5,402 nucleotides of DNA. It comes from Oscillospiraceae bacterium (lineage in GTDB: Bacteria > Bacillota > Clostridia > Oscillospirales > Ruminococcaceae). Positions 1 to 5,402 of this stretch are shown here, piece by piece. The DNA lies in contig JAGAKC010000270.1 in the NCBI GenBank assembly GCA_017848155.1, positions 1-5,402 on the forward strand, read 5' to 3'. The notes beneath the pieces were generated by a model. The model ran no database searches and was not told the origin of the DNA. It saw nothing but the letters and a program-made list of their open reading frames with translations. The translations under genes were made by a program, and so were the position numbers. Each line of letters opens with the position of its first letter. Within the stretch, counting starts at the first letter, position 1.

Positions 1-117
1 CAGGGCGAGTTCGGAGTCGCCTTTGCAATAGCGGCGATACTTATGATTTTAACGCTTCTGATAAACTTTTCTGCAACCCTTGTCAGCAGATATTTTGCAA
101 AAAAGCGTGAGCTTTGA
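1..117 (+). CDS. pstA: PstA phosphate ABC transporter permease, C-terminal fragment
   Basis: This is the last 38 codons of an open frame entering from the left edge and ending in TGA at 115-117. The peptide starts [20 protein letters not shown] and continues into a hydrophobic stretch, then ends in a basic tail ([10 protein letters not shown]). That is the pattern of a final transmembrane helix followed by a short cytoplasmic tail. PstA is one of two permease subunits that form the high-affinity phosphate channel in the membrane, energised by PstB. The identity rests mainly on its place immediately before pstB (16 bases between stop and start) plus the fitting terminal helix, because the diagnostic permease loop lies outside the window. 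It could in principle be a fused or alternative Pst permease, but the order makes PstA by far the likeliest. Confidence 0.85.
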   Translation, partial: QGEFGVAFAIAAILMILTLLINFSATLVSRYFAKKREL

Positions 118-133
118 CCGAAAGGAAGATACA

Positions 134-889
134 ATGAGCGATATAATGACAGCGAAAGACCTGAATTTGTGGTACGACAAAACTCAGGCACTCAAAAATG
201 TGAACATTACGATACCCGAAAAGAGCATAACAGCATTTATCGGGCCGTCAGGCTGTGGAAAGTCTACTTTTCTGAAAACACTTAACCGTATGAACGACCT
301 TATTCCCTCGGTCAGGATAACTGGTGAAGTCCGCTACAACGGACAGAACATCTATGACAGCAATGTGGATGTAAACGAGCTGCGCCGTGAGATCGGTATG
401 GTATTCCAGAAGCCTAATCCGTTTCCTATGAGCATTTACGACAACATTGCCTACGGTCCCCGTACACACGGAATAAAGTCAAAGGTTAAGCTTGACGAGA
501 TAGTAGAACAGTCCCTCCGTGATGCGGCAATCTGGGACGAGGTAAAGGACAGGCTTAAGAAAAACGCTCTCGGAATGTCAGGCGGTCAGCAGCAGAGGTT
601 ATGTATAGCAAGGGCACTTGCCGTGAAGCCGAAAATACTCCTCATGGACGAGCCGACATCTGCACTTGACCCTATTTCAACATCGAGAATTGAAGAACTT
701 GCAATCGAGCTTAAAAAGAGTTATACTATTGTCATAGTGACTCACAATATGCAGCAGGCAGTCCGGATCTCCGACAATACGGCATTCTTTTTACTGGGCG
801 AGCTTATCGAATACGGCGAGACCGAAAAGCTGTTTTCGCAACCGAATGATAAGCGTACCGAAGACTATATTACAGGAAGGTTTGGATAA
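134..889 (+). CDS. pstB: PstB phosphate ABC transporter ATP-binding protein
   Basis: This 251-residue protein is full length for PstB, the cytoplasmic ATPase that drives phosphate import through PstC/PstA. Visible motifs are Walker [10 protein letters not shown] (37-45), Q-loop Gln92 in VFQKPNPFP, signature MSGGQQQR (148-155, with Met in place of the usual Leu), Walker B ILLMDEP (168-174, catalytic Glu173), D-loop SALD (176-179) and H-loop His204 in VTHNMQQA. The [11 protein letters not shown] stretch after Walker A is typical of PstB within the ABC family. The ATG at 134 is chosen because AAGGAAG lies about 6 bases upstream. The upstream in-frame TTG at 80 would lie inside pstA and has no comparable site. 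The stop overlaps the phoU start by one base (TAATG), indicating translational coupling. All catalytic residues are present, so it should be functional. Confidence 0.97.
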   Translation: MSDIMTAKDLNLWYDKTQALKNVNITIPEKSITAFIGPSGCGKSTFLKTLNRMNDLIPSVRITGEVRYNGQNIYDSNVDVNELRREIGMVFQKPNPFPMSIYDNIAYGPRTHGIKSKVKLDEIVEQSLRDAAIWDEVKDRLKKNALGMSGGQQQRLCIARALAVKPKILLMDEPTSALDPISTSRIEELAIELKKSYTIVIVTHNMQQAVRISDNTAFFLLGELIEYGETEKLFSQPNDKRTEDYITGRFG

Positions 890-1533
890 TGAGAAGCAGA
901 TTTGATGAGCAGCTGAATATACTTAATACTGAAATGATAGAAATGGGCGCACTCTGCGAGGAGGCTATCGCCCTTGCTTCAAAGGCGCTAACTACGGGAG
1001 ATGTCGCACTTGCTGAAAACGTGTCGGTAATTTCCGCTGACATCGACCACAAGGAGCGTGACATTGAAGCACGCTGTATGAAATTACTTTTACAGCAGCA
1101 GCCTGTTGCAAGGGATTTAAGACAGATCTCCGCCGCCCTTAAAATGATAACCGATATGGAGCGTATCGGTGACCAGGCGGAGGATATCGCGGAGATAATC
1201 ACCTATCTTGAGGGCAGGACAGCCGAAGAAACGGTGCATATCCGTGATATGGCGGCTGAAACGATATCAATGGTGACAGACAGCGTTGACGCTTATGTTA
1301 AAAAGGACACCGAGCTTGCAAAAGCGGTCATCGTCCACGATGACAAGGTCGATGAGTATTTCGACAGGATAAAGGGAAGTCTTATTAAAATGATTGCGGA
1401 AACTCCCGAAAACGGCGAATATGCTCTCGACCTGCTGATGATCGCAAAGTATTTTGAGCGTATCGGCGACCACGCAACGAACATCGCCGAGTGGGTGATA
1501 TTCTCAGTAACAGGCGAACACAAAAACTCGTAA
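889..1533 (+). CDS. phoU: PhoU phosphate-signalling adaptor
   Basis: This 214-residue, all-helical protein shows the two-fold internal repeat of PhoU. The first metal-binding type motif is ERIGDQAEDIAE (91-102) and the second is ERIGDHATNIAE (190-201), each closing a three-helix bundle. Length is normal for the family. PhoU sits at the cytoplasmic face between the Pst transporter and the PhoR kinase. In characterised systems it restrains transport and keeps the kinase in its repressing state when phosphate is plentiful; that role is inferred here from family and context. The ATG at 889 overlaps the pstB stop and is served by AGGAAGG at 874-880, inside the end of pstB. The next gene begins 13 bases after the stop, so phoU lies mid-operon between transporter and two-component genes, matching its linking role. 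Confidence 0.97.
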   Translation: MRSRFDEQLNILNTEMIEMGALCEEAIALASKALTTGDVALAENVSVISADIDHKERDIEARCMKLLLQQQPVARDLRQISAALKMITDMERIGDQAEDIAEIITYLEGRTAEETVHIRDMAAETISMVTDSVDAYVKKDTELAKAVIVHDDKVDEYFDRIKGSLIKMIAETPENGEYALDLLMIAKYFERIGDHATNIAEWVIFSVTGEHKNS

Positions 1534-1546
1534 AGGAGTTGATTTT

Positions 1547-2227
1547 ATGATATGGTGCGTTGAGGACGACGCAAGTATCCGTGATATAGAGGTCTATGCC
1601 TTGCAGTCAACAGGGTTTGAGGCAAAGGGCTTTGAGGACGGCGACAGCTTTCTTTCTGCACTGAAAACAGAACTTCCCGACCTTGTAATTCTTGATGTGA
1701 TGCTCCCAGGGACTGACGGCATCGAGGTACTGAAAATTCTCAAAAGCACGGCGGAGTATGTTGATATCCCCGTTATTATGGCTACCGCCAAGGGCGCTGA
1801 ATTTGACAAGGTGCAAGGGCTTGATCTCGGTGCGGACGATTACCTTGTAAAGCCTTTCGGAATGATGGAAATGATCTCGAGAGTAAAAGCGGTAATGCGC
1901 CGCTGTAAGCCTAAAACGGGTAGCCGCATTTTACAGACAGGCGGACTCTCTCTTAATCTTGACGAGCGTACCGTGACGATAAACGGCGAAAAGGTCTCGC
2001 TTACCTACAAGGAGTTTGAACTGCTTTCGCTTTTTATGAAAAATGTGGGGCTTGTTTTTTCAAGAGATACTCTCTATAACGAGATTTGGGGAGCTGATTT
2101 TGTCGGCGAAACAAGAACAGTTGATATGCACATCAGAACGCTTCGTCAGAAGCTCCTCGAATACGGAGAAATGATCGAGACTGTCCGTCACGTTGGTTAC
2201 AAGTTCGGAGGCGGCTATGACAAGTAA
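1547..2227 (+). CDS. phoP: PhoP/PhoB-type response regulator (OmpR family)
   Basis: This 226-residue transcription factor has an N-terminal receiver domain (about 1-118) and a C-terminal winged-helix DNA-binding domain (about 126-222). The receiver shows the acidic pocket Glu6-Asp7-Asp8, phospho-acceptor Asp50 in LVILDVMLPG, switch Thr80 and Lys102 in VKPF. The DNA-binding half shows LTYKEFELLSLF, the recognition-helix region TRTVDMHIRTLRQKL (189-203) and the wing signature TVRHVGYKF. The start is firm: AAAGGAG at 1532-1538 overlaps the phoU stop and lies 8 bases from the ATG. Position after phoU and overlap by 11 bases with a PAS-containing kinase gene identify it as the phosphate regulator, called PhoP in Bacillus and PhoB in proteobacteria. 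Target Pho boxes would lie upstream of the pst genes, outside this window. The receiver starts very abruptly, only three residues before the acidic pocket, which is compact but seen in clostridial relatives. Confidence 0.93.
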   Translation: MIWCVEDDASIRDIEVYALQSTGFEAKGFEDGDSFLSALKTELPDLVILDVMLPGTDGIEVLKILKSTAEYVDIPVIMATAKGAEFDKVQGLDLGADDYLVKPFGMMEMISRVKAVMRRCKPKTGSRILQTGGLSLNLDERTVTINGEKVSLTYKEFELLSLFMKNVGLVFSRDTLYNEIWGADFVGETRTVDMHIRTLRQKLLEYGEMIETVRHVGYKFGGGYDK

Positions 2228-3875
2228 GATCTTTCGTTCGATTTTTGCCACCTCGCTTGTTGTGCTTTTGGCAACTCTTGCAATAATAACGACTTTTTTA
2301 TACGATTACTTCACCAATATTCAGATAAACCAGCTTAAGGATGAGCTTTCAATTGCATCTGTGGGAACAGAGCAATCGGGCAAAGAATATCTCGAAGATC
2401 TGAAATCGGATAACTTCCGTCTGACATGGGTAGACAGCGACGGAACTGTGCTTTTCGACTCACAGGCTGACAAAGCGACAATGGATAATCACCTTGACCG
2501 CGAGGAGATAGCAGAAGCCTTTGAAACGGGAAAGGGAAGCAGTTCACGTCATTCCGCAACTCTCACCGAGAAAACGCTTTATGAGGCGGCACTTCTTGCA
2601 GACGGAACTGTACTGCGTATTTCTGTAAACAGATTAAGCGGACTTACGCTCCTGCTTGGAATGATGACTCCTGTGATCATCGTTATCATCATTGCTGTGA
2701 TAATTTCAGCAGTGCTTGCACATAAGATGTCAAAAAGGATAATTGAGCCGCTGAATAAGCTTGACCTCGATAACCCGACAGAAAATGACGCTTATGAGGA
2801 GATAGCTCCGTTACTCCGCCGTATCCACAAGCAGAACATGAAGATAGAGCGCAAGGCGGCAGAGCTTAACCGCAGAAAAGACGAGTTTGAGCTTATCACA
2901 AAGAATATGCGTGAGGGACTTGTTCTGCTTGATAAAAACAGAAATATCCTCACTATAAATTCAGCGGCAACCATTATTTTAGGTACAGATGAAAAGTGTG
3001 TGGGCAATGAGTTCCTCACGATAAACCGCAGGCACGAAATAACCTCTGCGATCGAAAAGGCACTTACAGACGGACACGCTGAAATTCGTGTAAAGCTGGT
3101 CGAAAAGGAATATCAGTTTGATATAAGCCGTATCGAAACGGATGGTGAAACAGTCGGTGCGGTAATCCTTGTGTTTGATATAACAGAGCAGGCTGACGCT
3201 GAAAGACTCCGCAGAGAGTTTACGGCGAATGTTTCTCACGAGCTTAAAACTCCGCTCCAGACTATTACGGGCAGTGCGGAGCTTATGGAAAACGGACTTG
3301 TGAAGCAGGAAGATATGCCGCGCTTTGTAAGTCATATCCGAGAGGAAGCAACACGGCTTGTAACGCTTGTTGAGGACATTATAAGACTTTCACAGCTTGA
3401 TGAACAGACAGAGCTTCCGAAGGAAAATGTTTCGCTTTATGAAATAGCAAACGAAGCCTGCGGAGTTCTCCGTGACAGCGCAGATAAAAAAGATATCGCC
3501 CTTACTGTATCGGGCGACGGCGGAAATATCTGTGGCGTAAAGCATTTGCTTTTTGAGGTGATCTACAACCTTTGTGACAACGGTATCAAGTATACTCCCG
3601 ACGGCGGTAAGGTTGAGGTGAATATTGCAGAAACCGAAAAAGATGTAACACTTACAGTTTCCGATAACGGAATAGGTATAGCTCCACAGCATCACGCAAG
3701 AATTTTTGAACGTTTTTATCGTGTGGATAAGAGCCATTCAAAAAAATCAGGCGGTACAGGTCTTGGACTTTCTATTGTTAAACATTCTGTTCAGTATCAC
3801 GGCGGAAAAATTTCAATTCAGAGCGAGGAGAATGAGGGTACTGTCATTACAGTATTTCTGCCGAAGGATGAATAA
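2217..3875 (+). CDS. phoR: PhoR-type membrane sensor histidine kinase
   Basis: This 552-residue kinase is the partner of the preceding response regulator. Visible parts, in order: transmembrane helix (about 8-30); extracytoplasmic domain (31-142) with the PAS-like stretch LTWVDSDGTVLFDS and NHLDREEI; second helix (about 143-168); a short HAMP-like linker; a cytoplasmic PAS domain (about 222-323, ending in VFDITEQ). The dimerisation domain has phospho-acceptor His341 in NVSHELKTPLQ. The ATPase domain has the N-box NLCDNGIKYTP (451-461), G1 DNGIGI (483-488), F-box FERFYRVDKS (497-506) and G2 GGTGLGL (512-518). No key residue is missing. The ATG at 2217 is preferred because GGAGG at 2207-2211 lies 5 bases upstream; the in-frame TTG at 2193 lies deeper in the regulator gene. 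The 11-base overlap implies coupled translation. By family it would phosphorylate the regulator under phosphate limitation. What the outer domain senses cannot be read from sequence. Confidence 0.94.
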   Translation: MTSKIFRSIFATSLVVLLATLAIITTFLYDYFTNIQINQLKDELSIASVGTEQSGKEYLEDLKSDNFRLTWVDSDGTVLFDSQADKATMDNHLDREEIAEAFETGKGSSSRHSATLTEKTLYEAALLADGTVLRISVNRLSGLTLLLGMMTPVIIVIIIAVIISAVLAHKMSKRIIEPLNKLDLDNPTENDAYEEIAPLLRRIHKQNMKIERKAAELNRRKDEFELITKNMREGLVLLDKNRNILTINSAATIILGTDEKCVGNEFLTINRRHEITSAIEKALTDGHAEIRVKLVEKEYQFDISRIETDGETVGAVILVFDITEQADAERLRREFTANVSHELKTPLQTITGSAELMENGLVKQEDMPRFVSHIREEATRLVTLVEDIIRLSQLDEQTELPKENVSLYEIANEACGVLRDSADKKDIALTVSGDGGNICGVKHLLFEVIYNLCDNGIKYTPDGGKVEVNIAETEKDVTLTVSDNGIGIAPQHHARIFERFYRVDKSHSKKSGGTGLGLSIVKHSVQYHGGKISIQSEENEGTVITVFLPKDE

Positions 3876-3880
3876 ATTTT

Positions 3881-3909
3881 AGCGACCGGGAATATTTCGG
3901 TCGCTTTTT
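3881..3909 (+). terminator. Intrinsic terminator of the pst-pho operon
   Basis: A perfect 8-bp stem, AGCGACCG (3881-3888) with CGGTCGCT (3898-3905), encloses a 9-base loop and is followed by a T-run to 3909. It lies 5 bases after the kinase stop codon. On the opposite strand the stem is preceded by A's, but the following run (TAAAATTTATT) is a poor U-tract, so it should work mainly for the + strand operon. It may only weakly help stop transcripts of the converging - strand gene. Confidence 0.88.
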
Positions 3910-3961
3910 ATCTGAAAATAAATCCTTTTCATTATTATGTATAAATAGAAAATATAAAAAA

Positions 3962-4395
3962 CTACTCCTTGTTATATTCCCCATAATCCCTCATACTCCT
4001 CTCAACCGCCTCCGTCATCTGATTGAGCATATACTGCCTGTATGCCGCAGAGGGAACACGCTTTCTCTGCTCGTCGCCCAAATCTACGAAATCCTCCCAA
4101 GTGTTTTCCGAGCCGCCGAATTTATCAAAGTATGCAAACAACACTCCGAGTACGCTGCTTGCAGTTTCGCCGTCGGAGTAAAAAGCGTAATCCTCGCAAA
4201 GCTCCTTGAACAGATAGATGCTCTGTTGTTCTGTACGGCTGTACTATCTGATTCAGCTACTTTTTCACACTTAATGGATGGTGTATCCACCTTCGGTGAA
4301 ATCACAATGACCGTCTTGGAATCAGCAGGAACTTTGATAACGAATAAATTTTCGCCTGTCACTGGTGGACAGATCTTTCCAGTTCTCTTAGCCAT
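3962..4395 (-). pseudogene. Frameshifted gene of unknown function
   Basis: Two partial frames together look like one gene of about 144 residues. The first begins at an ATG (4395) with a purine-rich AAAGGAGAGAG site upstream and reads MAKRTGKICPPVTGENLFVI through to about AESDSTAV near 4234. Beyond that its composition deteriorates, although the frame stays open to 4084. The second frame is open from just after a TAG at 4244-4246 to the TAG at 3962-3964. It contains EQQSIYLFKELCEDYAFYSD, an aromatic stretch (LFAYFDKFGGSENTWEDFVD) and a helical C-terminus (YRQYMLNQMTEAVERSM). It has no credible start or ribosome site of its own. Moving between the frames needs a -1 shift within about 4225-4246, where I see no slippery heptamer, so a one-base deletion or sequencing error is likelier than programmed frameshifting. 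I do not recognise the family. The product looks soluble, with no signal peptide or membrane helix. The intact promoter suggests recent damage or an assembly error. Confidence 0.55.
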
Positions 4396-4416
4396 AGCTA
4401 TCTCTCTCCTTTCCTC

Positions 4417-4447
4417 AACATTCAATAGAAAAGCTTTTCTGAATGTT
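4417..4447. repeat. Long imperfect palindrome at the - strand transcription start
   Basis: The core AGAAAAGCTTTTCT (4427-4440) is a perfect 14-bp palindrome. It is flanked by AACATTC (4417-4423) and its exact complement GAATGTT (4441-4447), with three unpaired bases AAT on the left. It begins right next to the predicted -10 box of the - strand gene and ends before its ribosome binding site, so it covers the expected start of transcription. It may be a repressor operator or a 5' stem-loop in the transcript; the sequence alone cannot decide. Confidence 0.6.
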
Positions 4448-4476
4448 ATTGTACACTAAATTCTTTTTATTTGCAA
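4448..4476 (-). promoter_or_regulatory. Sigma-A type promoter for the frameshifted gene
   Basis: Read on the - strand, TTGCAA (4476-4471) is followed by a 17-base spacer and TACAAT (4453-4448). This matches the housekeeping consensus at four of six and five of six positions with ideal spacing. A purine start is available at 4440, giving a leader of about 45 bases before the ATG at 4395. The spacer contains one copy of the 9-mer AGAATTTAG that recurs upstream. Confidence 0.72.
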
Positions 4477-4531
4477 CTCGAAAAAACACCTGTTTTTAGC
4501 TAGAATTTAGCAGTTTAATTTACTAAATTCT
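4456..4531. repeat. Three copies of the 9-mer AGAATTTAG around the promoter
   Basis: CTAAATTCT occurs at 4456-4464 and at 4523-4531; both are preceded by A, making identical 10-mers. Its exact complement AGAATTTAG occurs at 4502-4510. The upstream two form a perfect 9-bp inverted repeat with a 12-base gap, giving 21 bp between arm centres, about two helical turns. The third sits inside the -35/-10 spacer of the - strand promoter. This arrangement suggests a regulator binding site series, although AT-rich chance repeats are possible. Confidence 0.5.
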
Positions 4532-4532
4532 G

Positions 4533-4544
4533 CTCATATATGAG
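4533..4544. repeat. Perfect 12-bp palindrome CTCATATATGAG
   Basis: This symmetric element starts two bases after the last AGAATTTAG copy, upstream of the - strand promoter. It is too short and loopless to be a terminator. It may be part of the same regulatory array or chance symmetry in AT-rich DNA. The rest of the gap to 4611 holds only a 6-bp inverted repeat (ACAAAC at 4581-4586 with GTTTGT at 4595-4600) and no gene that I can support. Confidence 0.3.
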
Positions 4545-4611
4545 AGGATTTTCAAGAATACTTTTGGTAATATTTAACACACAAACACTGCGTCGTTTGT
4601 TCATATTGTAA

Positions 4612-4647
4612 AAAAATTAAGCTGAGCCATTAATCGTGACTCAGCTT
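4612..4647 (-). terminator. Intrinsic terminator of the XRE regulator gene, overlapping its 3' end
   Basis: On the - strand an 11-bp stem (4647-4637 with 4629-4619, one G-T wobble) encloses a 7-base loop and is followed by AA and a run of T's to about 4611. The TAA stop of the regulator (4632-4630) lies in the loop, and the rising arm is formed by the codons for its last residues KLSHD. On the + strand the stem is followed by TTTATCTTTTT, so weak bidirectional activity is possible. Confidence 0.8.
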
Positions 4648-4989
4648 TATCTTTTTCAATCTTATACTCTTTTTCAGATTTTCGGCAACCGAAAGCATAA
4701 GGTATATTTCATCTGCCGTACAATCTTTAAACACTTCGGCAATATCTTCATTTATCTGTTCTGCTGTATCGGCGGTCAACACATCACATAGCACCTTATC
4801 GGTCGTGACATTAAGAGCATTACAAATATTGATAAGCGCAGGCAGAGAAAGCTTTGTCTTTGCACTTTCGATCTGACTCAGATGCTGGGGAGATATTCCT
4901 GCAAGCTCGGACAGTTTGTCCTGCGTAATTTTCTGTGCTTTGCGTATTTTCTTTATTCTTGCTCCAATAAGCGCATAATTCAACTCCAT
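4630..4989 (-). CDS. XRE-family helix-turn-helix transcriptional regulator
   Basis: This 119-residue cytoplasmic protein has an N-terminal Cro/C1-type HTH domain (about 8-65): RIKKIRKAQKITQDKLSELA leads into helix 2, and GISPQHLSQIE (31-41) carries the turn and recognition helix, followed by the typical LSLPALINICNALNV. A helical tail (about 75-112, with DCTADEIYLMLSVAENLKKS) probably mediates dimerisation. There is no peptidase, sensor or membrane segment, so the ligand is unknown. The ATG at 4989 is chosen because AGGAG lies 8 bases upstream and it directly precedes the domain. The upstream extension to 5076 is AT-rich, non-protein-like and covers the divergent promoters. The gene is transcribed away from the lipoprotein gene, which suggests it regulates itself and perhaps that neighbour. 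It has no visible link to the phosphate genes. The family assignment is firm; the target is inferred. Confidence 0.9.
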   Translation of the reverse strand: MELNYALIGARIKKIRKAQKITQDKLSELAGISPQHLSQIESAKTKLSLPALINICNALNVTTDKVLCDVLTADTAEQINEDIAEVFKDCTADEIYLMLSVAENLKKSIRLKKIKLSHD

Positions 4990-5006
4990 ATTAAATTCTC
5001 CTATAA

Positions 5007-5032
5007 AATTTACTTTAAACCTATTGTAAATT
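5007..5032. promoter_or_regulatory. Candidate operator between the XRE gene and the lipoprotein gene
   Basis: AATTTAC (5007-5013) and its exact complement GTAAATT (5026-5032) form a 7-bp inverted repeat with a 12-base gap. The arm centres are 19 bp apart, about two helical turns, as expected for a dimeric HTH protein. The right arm overlaps the -35 box of the + strand promoter and a TACAAT (- strand, 5028-5023) that could be the -10 of the XRE gene. That - strand -10 has no good -35 at the proper distance, so the XRE promoter is tentative. Confidence 0.45.
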
Positions 5033-5052
5033 ATTTTGGAGTATGATATAAT
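5024..5052 (+). promoter_or_regulatory. Extended -10 sigma-A promoter for the lipoprotein gene
   Basis: TTGTAA (5024-5029), a 17-base spacer, then a perfect TATAAT (5047-5052) preceded by TGA, giving the extended -10 form TGnTATAAT. The start of transcription should fall near 5059, leaving a leader of about 130 bases before the ATG at 5192. Confidence 0.78.
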
Positions 5053-5058
5053 AAACTG

Positions 5059-5191
5059 TGTATTAATTCTACGCATATACCATAGTTTTATAGTTAAAAC
5101 TCACATTTATTTCCATAACGTCATCTGTGATGGCATTTGATCAAGGTAATAAGCTATAAAGCTTAAATAAATTTAAGGAGAACAAAAAATT
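5059..5191 (+). other. Long AT-rich 5' leader of the lipoprotein mRNA
   Basis: About 130 bases lie between the predicted start and the ATG. I see only small hairpins: GTTTTA/TAAAAC (5085-5090 with 5095-5100, 4-base loop), CATC/GATG (5122-5125 with 5129-5132), AAGCT/AGCTT (5151-5155 with 5160-5164), and TTAAAT/ATTTAA (5163-5168 with 5171-5176), the last touching the ribosome site AAGGAG (5175-5180). No known riboswitch core or T-box is recognisable and there is no terminator with a T-run, so I only mark it as a leader. Confidence 0.4.
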
Positions 5192-5402
5192 ATGAAGATG
5201 AAACGAATTGCGGCGGCAATGCTCGCGACGGTGATGGCAGTATCGCTGTCAGCCTGCGGCACAAACAGCGTGAGCACAGGCTCGGAGGACACAGGTGAGG
5301 TGCAGGTAAAGACCGAGCGCACCGATAACGAAAAGCCCGACTCTGACGACAGCGCAGCATCCGCTGTGACAGATGCGCCCGAGCAGACCGAGCAGACCGA
5401 AC
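5192..5402 (+). CDS. Putative secreted lipoprotein, N-terminal part (runs off window)
   Basis: Seventy codons are visible. MKMKRIAAAMLATVMAVSLS followed by ACG is a lipoprotein signal peptide: a basic start, a hydrophobic core and the lipobox L19-S20-A21 with Cys22 as the lipidation and cleavage site. The mature protein begins with a polar, acidic, Ser/Thr/Glu/Asp-rich linker that ends in in-frame EQT triplets (tandem gagcagacc at 5381-5389 and 5390-5398). Such linkers hold a folded domain away from the membrane surface; that domain lies past the window end, so function is unknown. AAGGAG at 5175-5180 lies 11 bases before the ATG, a little far but the only good site; the Met at residue 3 is an alternative start. 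The coding part is visibly GC-richer than the leader. It is divergent from the XRE regulator gene. Confidence 0.8.
   Translation, partial: MKMKRIAAAMLATVMAVSLSACGTNSVSTGSEDTGEVQVKTERTDNEKPDSDDSAASAVTDAPEQTEQTE

Noticed and set aside
80..133. Upstream TTG start for pstB adding 18 residues
   Set aside because: It lies inside pstA, has no good ribosome site, and the added residues are not part of the PstB fold. The ATG at 134 has AAGGAAG before it and a normal PstB length.
2193..2216. Upstream TTG start for the histidine kinase
   Set aside because: It starts within the conserved end of the response regulator, while the ATG at 2217 has GGAGG 5 bases upstream and leads directly into the first membrane helix.
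4225..4246. Programmed -1 ribosomal frameshift joining the two halves of the - strand gene
   Set aside because: No X XXY YYZ slippery heptamer or obvious downstream pseudoknot is visible here, so a mutation or sequence error is the simpler explanation. It is kept only as a remote alternative.
4226..4459. Open + strand frame of 77 residues opposite the frameshifted gene
   Set aside because: It starts with TTG, lacks a ribosome site, runs through the promoter and palindrome of the - strand gene, and its residues mirror the opposite coding frame.
4573..4600. TTAACA at 4573 as part of a Pho box
   Set aside because: It is a single hexamer without the regularly spaced repeats that a PhoP site needs, and there is no promoter next to it.
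4397..4629. Insertion sequence or attachment-site remnant suggested by the dense inverted repeats
   Set aside because: There is no transposase fragment, no target-site duplication and no matching terminal repeat pair around a coding unit. The repeats align better with promoter elements.
4990..5076. N-terminal extension of the XRE regulator
   Set aside because: The extra residues come from AT-rich promoter DNA and look non-protein-like. The ATG at 4989 has AGGAG at good distance and the domain begins right after it.

Overview
The window looks like a chromosomal piece of a Gram-positive anaerobe of the class Clostridia, probably a Ruminococcus-like member of the Oscillospiraceae. This rests on strong AGGAGG-type ribosome binding sites, the arrangement of phosphate-uptake genes followed directly by phoU and a PhoP/PhoR-type pair, the protein style of the kinase and the small HTH regulator, and a lipoprotein with a classic lipobox. 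The genus is an inference from style, not a database match.

Positions 1-3909 (+ strand) are the distal part of a phosphate-starvation operon: the C-terminal tail of PstA, then PstB, PhoU, an OmpR/PhoB-family response regulator and a PAS-containing PhoR-type histidine kinase. The genes are packed tightly. pstB and phoU share one base, the regulator and kinase overlap by 11 bases, and the regulator's ribosome binding site overlaps the phoU stop codon. The unit ends at a clear intrinsic terminator at 3881-3909. Together the proteins would import phosphate (PstA/PstB with upstream PstS/PstC), report transporter status through PhoU, and control the regulon through PhoR and its regulator.

Positions 3962-4395 (- strand) hold an unrecognised gene that appears broken by a -1 frame change near 4225-4246. 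It has a textbook promoter (TTGCAA, 17 bp, TACAAT), a long imperfect palindrome at the predicted transcription start, and three copies of the 9-mer AGAATTTAG in and upstream of the promoter. The 4397-4629 gap is unusually rich in symmetric sequence.

Positions 4612-4989 (- strand) hold a 119-residue XRE-family regulator whose terminator stem includes its last codons. It is divergent from a lipoprotein gene starting at 5192 (+ strand), which runs off the window. The divergent region contains an extended -10 promoter for the lipoprotein and a 7-bp inverted repeat with 19-bp arm spacing. That repeat overlaps both promoter regions and is a good candidate operator for the XRE protein. I see no CRISPR array, tRNA, rRNA, insertion sequence or complete mobile element.
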